A stretch of DNA of 64,000 nucleotides, taken from assembly GCF_039852015.1 (NCBI RefSeq), contig NZ_CP156626.1, positions 1,150,249-1,214,248 on the forward strand, read 5' to 3'. Shown in pieces: positions 1 through 10,093 of this stretch; the first letter of the stretch is position 1; each line of letters starts with the position of its first letter. The notes under the pieces are model-generated. The model did not search any database. It was not told the origin of the DNA and saw nothing but the letters and a program-made list of their open reading frames with translations. A program made the translations under genes and the position numbers. The DNA is from Robbsia sp. KACC 23696 (GTDB lineage Bacteria > Pseudomonadota > Gammaproteobacteria > Burkholderiales > Burkholderiaceae).

Positions 1-2
1 GC

Positions 3-3000
3 GAGACGCCATCGCAGACGCCGGACGGCACCTCGTCACCGCCACCGCCGCCGCGACGTAGTGGCTGGCGGCGCCTGGGCCGAGGCTTGCTTTGGCTGAT
101 CGCCGTCTTGCTGGTACTGATCGCCGTACTGGCGGGCGCCCTGACGTGGGTCGTGCATACCGAATCCGGCACGCGCGCGGCCTGGCGGGTGGCGACGCAT
201 GTGCTGGCGGGCCGTTTGTCGGGATCGCTCGACGGCGGAACGTTACAGCGTGGCATCCGAATGCGCGATGTGCGTTGGCACAGCGGCGCGACCGATATCC
301 GAATCGACCGTCTTGCCGGCCGGTGGCGCCTGCGCCATGTGAACGACGCGCCGGTATTGCCGACGATCGGTGCGCCGCCGCCGATTGCGCTGCCGAGCAT
401 GTCCGCATCGGGGCCCGTTACATCCGCGGCGGCCGCATCCGGGGTTGCCGCATCCGCGGCCGTCGCACGCCCCGCGCCGTCGAACGATACCGCGCCGTCC
501 ACTGCCCCGACTACCGCCATCACGCGCCTTCCGCGTTGGCGTTTCGTCGTCGATTATCTGCGGGTGGGCACCGTCGATGTCCGGACCGGGCCATCGAGCA
601 GCAGCTCGTCCGGTCCGCTATCGATGCCGACATCGCTGCGTGCACCGTTGCAGCTCGACCTGCAGGACATGCAGGTCGAGCGAATCGCACTGCATAGCGG
701 CATCGGCAACAGTGCGACGGAGACCGATATCGACGCGCTGGTCTTGCATGGCGCCAGCGATGGTCGACATCACGCGCTGGTGTTACAGGGCGTGCGCACA
801 CCGTATGGCAGCGCCACGGCCGGCCTGGCACTCGATGGCGTCGCGCCGTTCGCGTTGAACGGCAGTCTTCAGGTATCGACCAATGTCAAAACGCAGCCAA
901 TCCAGGCGACCGCGGCCCTGTCGGGGAATCTCGCGGCGCTGAACGTGCATCTGAATGCCGCCGGCTATAAATTGGCAGCACGCGCGGACGTGGCCGCCAG
1001 TCCGTTTGCCGCGGTGCCGTTCCACGCCGTGTCGATCGCGGCCGATCATATCGATCCGTCGCTCCTCAGCCCCGGCGCACCGTCGGCCGATCTGCGTGTG
1101 CGCGCGCAACTCTCGCCGGTGACAGGGCCGAATACCCCGCACGATACGGCGCCGCACCGCGCCGCGGCGTCCGCGCTCGTTGTCGCCGGCACGATCGATA
1201 TCGACAACGCGATTCCGGGGCAACTCGATGCGAAGCGCCTGCCCTTGGTCAGCGCGCATGCCCAGCTGCGCCTCGACGCGGCACAGCAAGTCATCGAGGC
1301 CTTGCAGATCTCGCTGCTCGACAAGGCCTCCGTAACCGGTGCTGGCCGCTACGCACAGGGCAAGGGGCAACTGGATCTACGCCTGGCCGGCCTCGATTTG
1401 CACGCGATCCACTCGGCGCTGCGCCAGACCGCCTTGGGCGGGGAGGTCGGCGTGCGCCTCGACGGCGCGCGGCAGCAAGTGACATTGCACCTTGCCGATC
1501 CGCGTGCGCGCATCGCGCTGGCCGGAACGGTCAAGGCCGATGCGAAGCAGACCGCGTTCGACGCGGTAAAGTTGAACGCGGGCGATGGCGAACTGCGATT
1601 GGACGGCACGCTCGCACGCGATGCGCGCGCGACATTCGCGTTCAAGGGCATGCTCCGCGATGTCGATCCGCTGGTCTTGCTGGCGGATCAAGCGACGACG
1701 CAAGGTGCCGGCCCGGCCGCGCGCGGCAAGACAAAGGGAGGCACGCGTACGGGCCAATCCGGCAAGGCGCCTGCCGCGTCCGTCGGCGGCAAGCGCATCC
1801 AGGCACGCGTCTCGGGAACGTTCGATGCAACGGGTAATCTGACGCCGGCACTGGCGGCCAAGATCGGCTTTGCCTTGCGTGACAGCGAGTACAACGGCTT
1901 GCCGTTGGACGGCAATGGCACGGTGCAATTGGTCGGTAGTCGGTTGCTGCCGAGCAAGGCGCATCTATCGGTTGCCGGCAATCTGGTCGATCTGAACGGC
2001 AGCTTCGGTGAACGGGGCGATCGCCTGGCGTTCCGTGTCGATGCCCCCGACATCAGCCGATTGGGTTTCGGCTTGGCCGGTAGCGTGCAGGCGCAGGGCG
2101 ATGTGACCGGATCGATTGCACATCCGGACGTGACGGCACGCTACGACGCCGCGAATCTGGTGTTCGGCTCGATCAGCGCGCAACGGGCGCAAGGGCAAGC
2201 CGAGCTGCGCGACGGCGCGAGCGGGGCCTTGAACCTGTCGATCGATGGCACGGAAATCGATGCGCCCGGTGTCACGCTGCAGACGTTGAGCGCGCGCATT
2301 GCCGGGACCCGTGCGCACCACACCGTCGATGCGGCGATGCATGGCACCGTACATGGTAACGTCATCGATGCGACCGTCGCGGCGCAGGGGGGGCTGTTCG
2401 ACGTCAAGCCACCGACGCGACGTACCCGCCGACGTACTGGCGCCACCGAATCGGCGTCGTCCGAGGGCGGGGGGATGGGGTGGCGCGGCACCGTCAGCCG
2501 TCTGGAGAATCGCGGCACCCCGGCGATCGCACTCGGGGCGCCCGTCAGCGTCGTGGCCGCGCAGGGCGATATCGAAGTCGGCGCGACGCATCTGACGCTA
2601 GAAGGCGCGACGCTGGATTTGCAGAACCTGTTCTACCGCGCCGGCCAGATCCGCTCCGCCGGTCGCATATCGGGCATCGATGTAGGGCGTCTGCTCGTAT
2701 TGCAGGCGCAAATGACGGAGCAGCCGCCGCCGCAGAATCTCACCGATATGGTGTTGGACGGCGACTGGAACGTCACTTTGGCCGATACGGCCAGCGGCTA
2801 TGTCGCGCTGCGCCGTCGTAGCGGGGACGTGCAGATCAGTACCGGCATGGGCCGAGCGGGTCTCGGCCTCGAGCAACTGCGTGCGCGCGTCGATTTCACC
2901 GGCGGGCGGCAGGCACGTCTGACGGTGCAGGCCAATGCGGCCCGTATCGGGGAAATCCATGCCGATATCGGCGCCGGCCTCGTCGATCAGGACGGCATGC

Positions 3001-4322
3001 TCACGATCGCGCCGTCGTCGCCGCTGACGGGCACGCTGTCAGGCGATGTGCCGTCGCTGCGCACCACGGGCGGCCTGCTCGGGCCGGCCTATCTTTTCGA
3101 CGGCGCGCTCGCGCTGCGGCTGACCGTTGCCGGGACGATGGGCAAACCGCGTCTGTCGGGCTCGCTGAAGGGCGATCAGTTGAATGCCCAACTACTGGAT
3201 CAGGGCGTGCAACTGCGTGACGGCACGATCGATATCGGCGTCGACGACAATTTGGTCACGTTCCGCCAAGTGCTGTTCCATGGCAGCAGCGGCACCTTGG
3301 GGGCGACCGGCAAGGTCCGCCTGGATGCCGACGATCCGACGATCGCCGCGAAAATCGTGGCCGACAAGCTCGAACTGTTCGGCACACCGGACCGGCAGCT
3401 GCAGCTCTCCGGGCAAGCGACATTGGAAAACGCCGGACCCGACGGTGGCGTGGCGATCGACGGCAAGTTTCTCGTCGATCATGCGTTGTTCGACTTGCCC
3501 GAATCGTCGGCACCGTCGCTGGGCGACGATGTCGTCATCGTTCGGTCGAACGGACAGCCTACCGCAGCGGTGCCGAAGCGCGGCGTGCCGGGCGCCGAGA
3601 AACCGGTCGGCCGTTATGCGCCGCACGCAAATGTGACGATCGACCTCGGCCACGACTTCCGCTTCCGGGGGGCCGGGGCCGATCTCGGCCTCGTCGGTGC
3701 GCTCACCGTCGTCAGTGCGCCGAATGCGGCCTTGTCCGCCCAGGGCTCGGTCAATGTGACGAATGGCTCGACGTATTCGGCTTTCGGTCGCAAATTGAAC
3801 ATCGAGACCGGCTATTTCACCTTCAACGGACCGATCGACAATCCCGCGATCAATCTGTTGGCCATGCGGCGTAACCAGGAAGTCGAGGCGGGGGTGCGGG
3901 TGCGCGGGACGCTACGGGCACCCGATGCGCAACTGGTGTCCGAGCCCAGCGTTCCCGATAACGAAAAGCTGTCCTGGCTGCTGTTCGGCCATGGCACCGA
4001 CTCGGGACAGAACCTCGGTCAGCAGAATACGGTGGACGCGGCGTTGGCACTGCTTGGTAGCGCCGGGGGGAAGCGCATTGCGCAGACGGTGGGGCTCGAC
4101 GAATTCACGATCGGATCGAGTGATTCCGGATTGACCGATGCGCAAGTCGTCCAGGTGGCGAAAGCGCTGAACGAACATTTCGTCCTCGGCTATGAGCAGG
4201 CCCTGCAGTCGACGGGCTCGTTGTTCAAGCTGACCTGGCTGCTGAGCCGCAGCTGGTCCGTCGCGTTACAGGCCGGCACTTACAATGGCGCCTTCCTGCT
4301 GTACGTGCATCGCTTCGATTAG
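3..4322 (+). CDS. tamB: TamB, inner-membrane translocation and assembly module subunit (5' partial)
   Basis: The open frame runs in from the left edge with no stop, so the true start is probably outside the window; the first usable codon inside it is a TTG at 87. Visible order: a proline-rich and Arg-rich N-terminal stretch, one hydrophobic anchor (LLWLIAVLLVLIAVLAGAL), then more than 1300 residues of beta-rich AsmA/TamB-type repeats. The C-terminal DUF490-type domain (about the last 300 residues) ends in an aromatic residue pattern near YVHRFD. TamB is an elongated periplasm-spanning protein anchored in the inner membrane that works with TamA or moves phospholipid to the outer membrane. About 1430 visible residues fits the Burkholderia family size. 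Low-complexity Ala/Ser/Thr/Pro insertions sit at about residues 95-190 and 545-575. The TamA gene would be expected just upstream, outside the window. Confidence 0.93.
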   Translation, partial: ETPSQTPDGTSSPPPPPRRSGWRRLGRGLLWLIAVLLVLIAVLAGALTWVVHTESGTRAAWRVATHVLAGRLSGSLDGGTLQRGIRMRDVRWHSGATDIRIDRLAGRWRLRHVNDAPVLPTIGAPPPIALPSMSASGPVTSAAAASGVAASAAVARPAPSNDTAPSTAPTTAITRLPRWRFVVDYLRVGTVDVRTGPSSSSSSGPLSMPTSLRAPLQLDLQDMQVERIALHSGIGNSATETDIDALVLHGASDGRHHALVLQGVRTPYGSATAGLALDGVAPFALNGSLQVSTNVKTQPIQATAALSGNLAALNVHLNAAGYKLAARADVAASPFAAVPFHAVSIAADHIDPSLLSPGAPSADLRVRAQLSPVTGPNTPHDTAPHRAAASALVVAGTIDIDNAIPGQLDAKRLPLVSAHAQLRLDAAQQVIEALQISLLDKASVTGAGRYAQGKGQLDLRLAGLDLHAIHSALRQTALGGEVGVRLDGARQQVTLHLADPRARIALAGTVKADAKQTAFDAVKLNAGDGELRLDGTLARDARATFAFKGMLRDVDPLVLLADQATTQGAGPAARGKTKGGTRTGQSGKAPAASVGGKRIQARVSGTFDATGNLTPALAAKIGFALRDSEYNGLPLDGNGTVQLVGSRLLPSKAHLSVAGNLVDLNGSFGERGDRLAFRVDAPDISRLGFGLAGSVQAQGDVTGSIAHPDVTARYDAANLVFGSISAQRAQGQAELRDGASGALNLSIDGTEIDAPGVTLQTLSARIAGTRAHHTVDAAMHGTVHGNVIDATVAAQGGLFDVKPPTRRTRRRTGATESASSEGGGMGWRGTVSRLENRGTPAIALGAPVSVVAAQGDIEVGATHLTLEGATLDLQNLFYRAGQIRSAGRISGIDVGRLLVLQAQMTEQPPPQNLTDMVLDGDWNVTLADTASGYVALRRRSGDVQISTGMGRAGLGLEQLRARVDFTGGRQARLTVQANAARIGEIHADIGAGLVDQDGMLTIAPSSPLTGTLSGDVPSLRTTGGLLGPAYLFDGALALRLTVAGTMGKPRLSGSLKGDQLNAQLLDQGVQLRDGTIDIGVDDNLVTFRQVLFHGSSGTLGATGKVRLDADDPTIAAKIVADKLELFGTPDRQLQLSGQATLENAGPDGGVAIDGKFLVDHALFDLPESSAPSLGDDVVIVRSNGQPTAAVPKRGVPGAEKPVGRYAPHANVTIDLGHDFRFRGAGADLGLVGALTVVSAPNAALSAQGSVNVTNGSTYSAFGRKLNIETGYFTFNGPIDNPAINLLAMRRNQEVEAGVRVRGTLRAPDAQLVSEPSVPDNEKLSWLLFGHGTDSGQNLGQQNTVDAALALLGSAGGKRIAQTVGLDEFTIGSSDSGLTDAQVVQVAKALNEHFVLGYEQALQSTGSLFKLTWLLSRSWSVALQAGTYNGAFLLYVHRFD

Positions 4323-4371
4323 GGAAGGCGCGAAGAGGCCGCGAGAGGCCCCGGCGAGTGCCGGCGCGGCG

Positions 4372-4394
4372 GAGGCCGTCAGGGCGACGGCCTC
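4372..4394. terminator. Hairpin between convergent tamB and metG
   Basis: A perfect 9-bp inverted repeat, GAGGCCGTC / GACGGCCTC with a 5-base loop, lies in the 90-base gap where tamB and metG converge. No clear T-run follows on either strand, so it is a candidate bidirectional terminator rather than a textbook one. Confidence 0.5.
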
Positions 4395-4412
4395 GTTGAA
4401 ACAGCGCCGGAC

Positions 4413-6566
4413 TTAGCCGATGCGCATGCCGGGTTGGGCGCCCGAATCCGGTTCCAGCACCCAGAGGCCACGCCCTTCCGCGGGCTGGTCCTTGCTGCCG
4501 GCCGCCGAAAGCACCATGCCTTCGGAGATACCGAACTTCATCTTGCGCGGTGCCAGATTCGCGACGACCACCGTCAATCGACCGACGAGCTCCTCGGGCT
4601 TGTACGCCGACTGAATCCCGGAGAACACATTACGCAGACGGCCTTCGTTCAGATCGAGCGACAACTGCAGCAGCTTGGTCGAACCCTCGACGGCCTTGCA
4701 GTCGACGATCCGCGCCACGCGTAGATCGACGCGCATGAAATCGTCGATCGTGATCATCGGGTCCGTTTCGTCGTCCGCCGCGGCCGCGCCTTTCGCCGTC
4801 GCCGGTGCGCCACCGGTTGCAGCGGCCTTGCCCTTGCCGTCGGCCTTCTTCGCCGCCGCTTCCGCTGCGGTCGGCTTGGCGGCTTCGGTCGTCAGCGAGT
4901 CCTTGTTCGCCTCCAGCAACTTCTCGATCTGCTTCGTATCGACGCGCGTCGTCAGGTGCTTATACGGCGACACCGGTTGCGACGAAGACAGCGGTCGTGC
5001 CACGTCGGCCCACGTCAGCGGCGCCACGCCGAGCAGGTTTTCAACGGCCTCGGCGAGGCGCGGCATGATCGGCTTCAGGCCAATCGTCAGCAAGCGGAAC
5101 GCTTCCAGGCTGATGCTGCACGTTTCCTGCAGCGCCGCGGTCTGACTGTCGTCCTTTGCCTGTTCCCACGGTTTCGCGCTATCGACAAAGCCGTTCACCG
5201 CATCCGCCAGTTCCATGACGAGGCGTACCGCACGACCGTATTCGCGCGACTCGTAATGCGCCGCGACTTGCGGGATCCCGTCGCGCAGCTTTTGCAGCAA
5301 AGGATGCGACATCACCGTGTCGAGCACCTTGCCGTCGAAACGCTTGACTAGGAAGTTGGCGGTCCGGCTGGCGATATTGACGTACTTGCCGACGATATCG
5401 CTGTTCACCCGCGCAACGAAATCGTCGAGGCTCAGATCGATATCCTCCACGGCGCTGTTCAGCTTGGCCGCGAAGTAATAGCGCAGCCATTCCGGATTCA
5501 GGCCGGTGTCGATAAAGCTGCTGGCCGTGATGAAGGTGCCGCGTGATTTCGACATCTTCTGACCGTCGACGGTCAGGAAACCGTGCGCAAAAACATTCGT
5601 CGGCGTGCGATGGCCGGAGAATTGCAGCATCGCCGGCCAGAACAGCGTGTGGAAACGCAGGATGTCCTTGCCGATGAAATGGTATTGCTCGGTCGTCGTG
5701 TCTGGCCGCACCCACTCGTCGAAATCCATGCCGCGCTGGGCGCAGAGGTTCTTGAAGCTGGCGTAATAGCCGAGCGGGGCATCGACCCAGACGTAGAAGT
5801 ATTTGCCCGGCGCGTCGGGAATCTCGAAGCCGAAATACGGCGCATCGCGGGAGATATCCCAGTCGCCGAGCTTGTTGTCGCCTTCTTCGCCGAGCCACTC
5901 GCGCATCTTGTTGGTCGCTTCGGGCTGGGCCAGCTTGCCGACCCATTCGCGCAGGAACGACTCGCAGCGCGGATCGGACAGCGTGAAGAAGTAGTGCGTC
6001 GAGGTCTTGCGCACCGGCGTGGCGCCGGACACCACGGAATACGGATCCTTCAATTCGGTCGGGTCGTAGGTCGACCCGCATACCTCGCAGGAGTCGCCGT
6101 ATTGGTCCTTCGCCGCGCACACGGGGCAGGTGCCCTTGATGTAGCGGTCCGGCAGGAACATGGCCCGCACCGGGTCGAAGAACTGCTCGATGTCACGGGT
6201 CTCGATCAGACCGGCATCGCGCAGCGCCAGATAGGTGCTGTCGGACAGCGCCTTGTTTTCCGGGGAGTCCGTCGTGTAGTAATTGTCGAACGAGATGCCG
6301 AAGTTGTCGAAGTCGCGCTTGTGCTCGGTCCAGACGCGCTCCACCAATTGCTTCGGGGTCAGGCCTTCCTTTTCCGCGCGCAACATGACGGGCGTGCCGT
6401 GCGTGTCGTCGGCACCGCAATAATAGACTTCGTGACCGTGCATTCGATGCATCCGGACCCAGATGTCGGTCTGAATGTACTCGACCAAATGGCCGATATG
6501 GATCGGTCCGTTCGCGTAGGGCAGGGCGGACGTGACAAGCAGGCGTCGGGAAGCGTTGGCTGGCAT
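4413..6566 (-). CDS. metG: Methionine--tRNA ligase
   Basis: Charges tRNA-Met with methionine in the cytoplasm. The N-terminus shows the class-I signature ([13 protein letters not shown]). A zinc-type Cys cluster CPVC...CEVC lies near residues 145-165 and the KMSKS loop (QKMSKSRG) near residue 340. A C-terminal EMAP-II/tRNA-binding domain begins at [19 protein letters not shown], joined by a low-complexity Lys/Ala linker. At 717 residues it matches the long form with the C-terminal dimerisation/tRNA-binding module. I start at the ATG at 6566 ([20 protein letters not shown]), which places the HIGH motif at the usual distance; an in-frame ATG at 6626 adds 20 residues with no family resemblance. 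It converges on tamB. Confidence 0.97.
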   Translation of the reverse strand: MPANASRRLLVTSALPYANGPIHIGHLVEYIQTDIWVRMHRMHGHEVYYCGADDTHGTPVMLRAEKEGLTPKQLVERVWTEHKRDFDNFGISFDNYYTTDSPENKALSDSTYLALRDAGLIETRDIEQFFDPVRAMFLPDRYIKGTCPVCAAKDQYGDSCEVCGSTYDPTELKDPYSVVSGATPVRKTSTHYFFTLSDPRCESFLREWVGKLAQPEATNKMREWLGEEGDNKLGDWDISRDAPYFGFEIPDAPGKYFYVWVDAPLGYYASFKNLCAQRGMDFDEWVRPDTTTEQYHFIGKDILRFHTLFWPAMLQFSGHRTPTNVFAHGFLTVDGQKMSKSRGTFITASSFIDTGLNPEWLRYYFAAKLNSAVEDIDLSLDDFVARVNSDIVGKYVNIASRTANFLVKRFDGKVLDTVMSHPLLQKLRDGIPQVAAHYESREYGRAVRLVMELADAVNGFVDSAKPWEQAKDDSQTAALQETCSISLEAFRLLTIGLKPIMPRLAEAVENLLGVAPLTWADVARPLSSSQPVSPYKHLTTRVDTKQIEKLLEANKDSLTTEAAKPTAAEAAAKKADGKGKAAATGGAPATAKGAAAADDETDPMITIDDFMRVDLRVARIVDCKAVEGSTKLLQLSLDLNEGRLRNVFSGIQSAYKPEELVGRLTVVVANLAPRKMKFGISEGMVLSAAGSKDQPAEGRGLWVLEPDSGAQPGMRIG

Positions 6567-6808
6567 AAGGCGTTCGAAAGAAGTTCGGTACAGGCTGAAG
6601 CCCCCGATTCTAACAGTCCACGCCAAAAAGACCGGGGCATAGCGCCCCGGAGCAACAACGACAAGAGGAGAATGGCGCGTGAGGGTCAGGCACCTTCACC
6701 CGCCGTTAAGTCAGACATGCGCGGAGCGATAGAGTTCGCAGTTTTTCTTAAAAAACTACAGGATTTTCTACGCCGCCTAACGTCGCCTATCTTTTGCTCA
6801 ACTTCGCT

Positions 6809-7570
6809 CTACTGTCCGTGTTGGCGCGTGGCTCGCAGGAAAATTTCGACGCGACGATTCTGCGCACGGCCGGCTTCGGTGGAATTGTCGGCGATCGGCT
6901 GCGTCTCACCGCGGCCCTCGGCGGTCAAGCGATTGCCCGCAACGCCGCGCTGAACCAGATAACCCGCAACGCTGCCCGCACGGTTCTGCGATAACGTCTG
7001 GTTATACGCGGGGCTACCGGTGCTGTCGGTGTGGCCGACAACCTGCGCGACCAGTTCGGGATTCTGCTGCATCGATTGCGCGACCTGATCGAGGATCGGC
7101 GCGAACGACGGCATGACCTGATAGCTGTCGGTGGCGAACGAGATCGAATTCGGAATATTGACCTTCAGCGAGCCGTCCTGTTGCTCGGTGATCTGCGTGC
7201 CGGTGCCCTTGCTGGCGCCGCTCAGGCGGGATTTGATCGCGTTCCAGTTATAGCCGGTGATGCCGCCGGCGGCTGCACCCAGCGTACCCCCGACGATCGC
7301 ACCGGTGCGATTCCCCAGCAGCGCACCGATGCCGGCGCCCACCGCCGCGCCGGCGCCGGTGCCCACGGCCGTGTTCGTCTGTTGCTGATTTGCGCAGCCA
7401 GCAAATAACATTGCGCCGCACAGCAGGCCGATGGCCGGCAGCGCGGCCAGGCGCGAGGCGCCGCGCGCCGGAGCGCGCTGGAATCCGATCGCGTCGTGGT
7501 GGGCGGAAGGCGCGACCGGCGACATCGTGAGGCCGGCGTGCTGACGGGCGGTAAGACGTTTGCTGTTCAT
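6809..7570 (-). CDS. OmpA-family peptidoglycan-associated lipoprotein with glycine-zipper domain
   Basis: Outer-membrane lipoprotein of the YiaD/OmpA-like type. A lipobox LFAGC places the lipidated Cys at about residue 59, after an unusually long N-terminal region. A glycine zipper follows (GAGAAVGAGIGALLGNRTGAIVGG split over residues 70-95). The C-terminal OmpA domain carries the peptidoglycan-binding pattern GHTDSTGS...LSQNRAGSVAGYL...AQNRRVEI. The start at 7570 is supported by an AGAGGAG Shine-Dalgarno seven bases upstream; the in-frame ATG at 7609 lies upstream of that site and was rejected. It is divergent from apbC across a 350-base gap. Role (envelope-to-cell-wall tethering) is inferred from family membership. 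Confidence 0.88.
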   Translation of the reverse strand: MNSKRLTARQHAGLTMSPVAPSAHHDAIGFQRAPARGASRLAALPAIGLLCGAMLFAGCANQQQTNTAVGTGAGAAVGAGIGALLGNRTGAIVGGTLGAAAGGITGYNWNAIKSRLSGASKGTGTQITEQQDGSLKVNIPNSISFATDSYQVMPSFAPILDQVAQSMQQNPELVAQVVGHTDSTGSPAYNQTLSQNRAGSVAGYLVQRGVAGNRLTAEGRGETQPIADNSTEAGRAQNRRVEIFLRATRQHGQ

Positions 7571-7920
7571 CTGGAACTCCTCTTTCTGACGCGAGTGCGA
7601 TACTGCCAAGCGGGTTTGAGGCAGTGGCGGCTCGGGCCGCCACCGCTGGACATCACGAAAATCGTCGGATCGGCTGTAATCGGCCGTAAGCCCGACCGAT
7701 CAAGAAAGCCGGCTCGCCTTACAATGGCGCGATCAGCCACACTCGGCAGACATCGGCGGGCGCAGGCGGACGGCATGACGTGTTGCACCGCACTCGAGCG
7801 AGCCGCTTGATCGCGCAATCGTATTTATCGTAGCAGCAGGATGCCGTTAGGCGCTTGTTGAAGCAACCGATGTAACAGTGCCTTGCAAAATGTCCGATGC
7901 AAGGAGGAAGGAGAGTCAGG
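7571..7920. other. Intergenic region between divergent OmpA-like lipoprotein gene and apbC
   Basis: 350 bases holding the ribosome binding sites of both flanking genes (GAGGAG facing left, GAAGGAG facing right at about 7907-7913). I see no convincing promoter pair, repeat or small gene; the short open frames here have no start signal or family resemblance. Confidence 0.5.
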
Positions 7921-9027
7921 ATGGTGAGTCAACAAAGCATCGAAGCCGCGGTGGCGGCGGTCGTCGACCCGCATACGGGCGGAACGCTCGGCGCGGCCAA
8001 GGCGGTCCATGACGTTCGCGTCGAGGGCGGTCGGATTTCGGTCGGAATCACCGTCGGTTATCCGTCGGTGTCGGCGGCGCCGGCCCTGCGGGCGGTCGTG
8101 TCCGACGCGGTGAGCGCCGTCGTGGCGGCGGCCGGCGGCGTCGTTTCCGAGCAGGTCGTGCAGATCGACGTCGACCACAAAATCGTCGCGCATACGGTGC
8201 AGCGCGGGGTGAAGCTGCTGCCCAACGTGAAGAACATCATCGCGGTCGCATCGGGCAAGGGCGGGGTGGGCAAGAGCACGACCGCTGCCAATATCGCGCT
8301 TGCGCTGGCTGCCGACGGTGCCAACGTCGGCGTGCTGGATGCCGATATCTACGGCCCCTCGCAGCCGCTGTTGCTGGGTATCAGCGGCCAGCCCGAGACG
8401 ATCGACGGCAAATCGATGGAGCCGATGGTCGGCCATGGTTTGCAAGTCAATTCCATCGGTTTTCTGGTGGCGCAGGACAATCCGATGGTCTGGCGCGGGC
8501 CGATGGTGTCGTCGGCGCTCGATCAGTTATTGAATCAGACGAACTGGAAGGATCTGGACTATCTGATCGTCGATATGCCCCCCGGGACCGGCGACATTCA
8601 GCTGACGCTCGCGCAGAAGGTGCCGGTCACCGGGGCCGTGATCGTGACCACGCCGCAGGATCTGGCTTTGCTCGACGCCCGCAAGGGGTTGAAGATGTTC
8701 GAGAAAGTCGGCATTCCGATTCTTGGCATCGTGGAGAATATGAGCATTCATGTATGCTCGAATTGCGGTCATGCCGAGCCCATCTTCGGCACGGGCGGCG
8801 CAGCAAAGATGTGCGGGGACTATGATGTTGATTTCCTCGGCGCATTGCCGCTGGACATGGCGATTCGGGAGCAGGCCGATGCCGGCACGCCGACGGTGGT
8901 CGCCGCGCCGGAGGGGACAATCGCCGCGGCCTATCGGGATATCGCCCGTCGTATCGCGGTTTCGGTGGCAGGTAAGCATCGCGACATGTCCGCGAAATTC
9001 CCGACCATCGTCGTACAGAACACCTAG
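7921..9027 (+). CDS. apbC: Iron-sulfur cluster carrier protein ApbC (Mrp family)
   Basis: P-loop ATPase that binds and hands on Fe-S clusters. An N-terminal DUF59/MIP18-like domain covers residues 1-90. The deviant Walker A GKGGVGKST is at residues 112-120, and the cluster-ligating CxxC pair (CSNC) at Cys279 and Cys282. The 368-residue length fits the family. The ATG at 7921 is chosen because AAGGAGGAAGGAG sits immediately upstream; an ATG at 7897 lies before that site. The next gene, the SOD-like lipoprotein, follows after 15 bases and is probably co-transcribed. Confidence 0.96.
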   Translation: MVSQQSIEAAVAAVVDPHTGGTLGAAKAVHDVRVEGGRISVGITVGYPSVSAAPALRAVVSDAVSAVVAAAGGVVSEQVVQIDVDHKIVAHTVQRGVKLLPNVKNIIAVASGKGGVGKSTTAANIALALAADGANVGVLDADIYGPSQPLLLGISGQPETIDGKSMEPMVGHGLQVNSIGFLVAQDNPMVWRGPMVSSALDQLLNQTNWKDLDYLIVDMPPGTGDIQLTLAQKVPVTGAVIVTTPQDLALLDARKGLKMFEKVGIPILGIVENMSIHVCSNCGHAEPIFGTGGAAKMCGDYDVDFLGALPLDMAIREQADAGTPTVVAAPEGTIAAAYRDIARRIAVSVAGKHRDMSAKFPTIVVQNT

Positions 9028-9042
9028 GCGCAGGGAGGATAG

Positions 9043-9903
9043 ATGACCGCATGTAAGCAAGCGATCCGTGGCGAGGCGCAGCCCGAAGAACGGCTGGTCA
9101 TGGCTCCGTTTGCGCTGTCGCTCGCACCGGTAATCGAACCGCGGCCATGGTGGCGTCATGCGCGCGCGGCGTGCATCGTCGGGATGGTCAGCGCCGCGCT
9201 GGGCGGCTGCGCCGTGTTCGGCTCTCATCCGATCCGCGCCGACGCCACGCTGCGTGCGACGCTGGGGCATACCGCGCATGGCACCGTCGCCCTGACGCAG
9301 CGCCCCGAGGGCGTCCAGGTGACCTACGATATCGTCGGGCTCGCGCCGAACACCGCGCACGCCTTCGCCTTGCATCAGGGCGGCGATTGCGGTGGCACCG
9401 AGGCGAGTCATGCCGGGCCGCGCCTGGAGCTTGCCGATATCGTGCCGCCGGGCACGGCGTTGTCGGCGCAGCGGGACAGCAGCGTGCCCGATCTGACGCC
9501 GGGCGCGTCTGCCGCCAGTGCGCATGACGATGCCTTGACGCGGATCTGGGCCGATGCAACCGGCAGCGCGGTCGGTTTCTTCGTGTTGCCGGGAATGTCG
9601 CTCGACGGCTTGCGCTCGATCGTCGGCCGGACGTTGGTGGTGCATACCGGCTTTGTCGACCGGGCGGCCCTTGCCGCGGCGCAATCGGCGTCCTCCGCCA
9701 AGCAGGCAGCCGATCGAAGCGCTGCGTCCGCGTCCGCGGCGCACCCGGCCAAACCATCGGCTAAGGGCCGGGGCAAGGCGCCGCGACGCGTCGAGGTGCC
9801 GGGCGATACGCCCGAGAGCGTCCATCTGCGCTGGCCGCTTCCCCCGGTGACGGCGGCCGATCCGGCGGGCGAGGCGCTGGCCTGCGGCATCGTGCATCGC
9901 TGA
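9043..9903 (+). CDS. Divergent Cu/Zn superoxide dismutase-like lipoprotein
   Basis: A 286-residue protein with a lipobox (ALGGC, Cys about 56) and a SodC fold pattern: repeated beta-strand stretches, AFALHQGGDC in place of the GFHIHEFGDC copper loop, VVHTGFVD in place of the late copper-ligand loop, and a C-terminal LACGIVH like the family's ACGVI ending. The first copper His is replaced by Ala, and the zinc loop (HxxxxxxxxHxxD) is not recognisable. The disulfide cysteines appear kept. About 65 residues of Ala/Ser/Lys-rich sequence interrupt the fold before the last strand. Activity as a dismutase is therefore doubtful; a structural or partial metal-binding role is possible. Start chosen at 9043 because GGGAGG precedes it. 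Follows apbC by 15 bases. Confidence 0.75.
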   Translation: MTACKQAIRGEAQPEERLVMAPFALSLAPVIEPRPWWRHARAACIVGMVSAALGGCAVFGSHPIRADATLRATLGHTAHGTVALTQRPEGVQVTYDIVGLAPNTAHAFALHQGGDCGGTEASHAGPRLELADIVPPGTALSAQRDSSVPDLTPGASAASAHDDALTRIWADATGSAVGFFVLPGMSLDGLRSIVGRTLVVHTGFVDRAALAAAQSASSAKQAADRSAASASAAHPAKPSAKGRGKAPRRVEVPGDTPESVHLRWPLPPVTAADPAGEALACGIVHR

Positions 9904-10093
9904 TCGCACACGTGCGGGGAAGCGACAGGGCCGCCTGGCGAATGCGGCAATGCGGCCCCTGCGGCGCAAGCACCGTTTGCGCGGCGCGCCAATCAAGTAG
10001 AATGCCGGTTTTGCCGGACCGCTTTCGCCGCCCCGCTTTTTACCGAACCCCCGCGCGGCGCGCCCGCGCGCTAGCTGAAGACGCCTGCCCGAG

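Noticed and set aside
5583-6953. 456-residue plus-strand open frame
   Set aside because: Antisense to metG; no recognisable domain.
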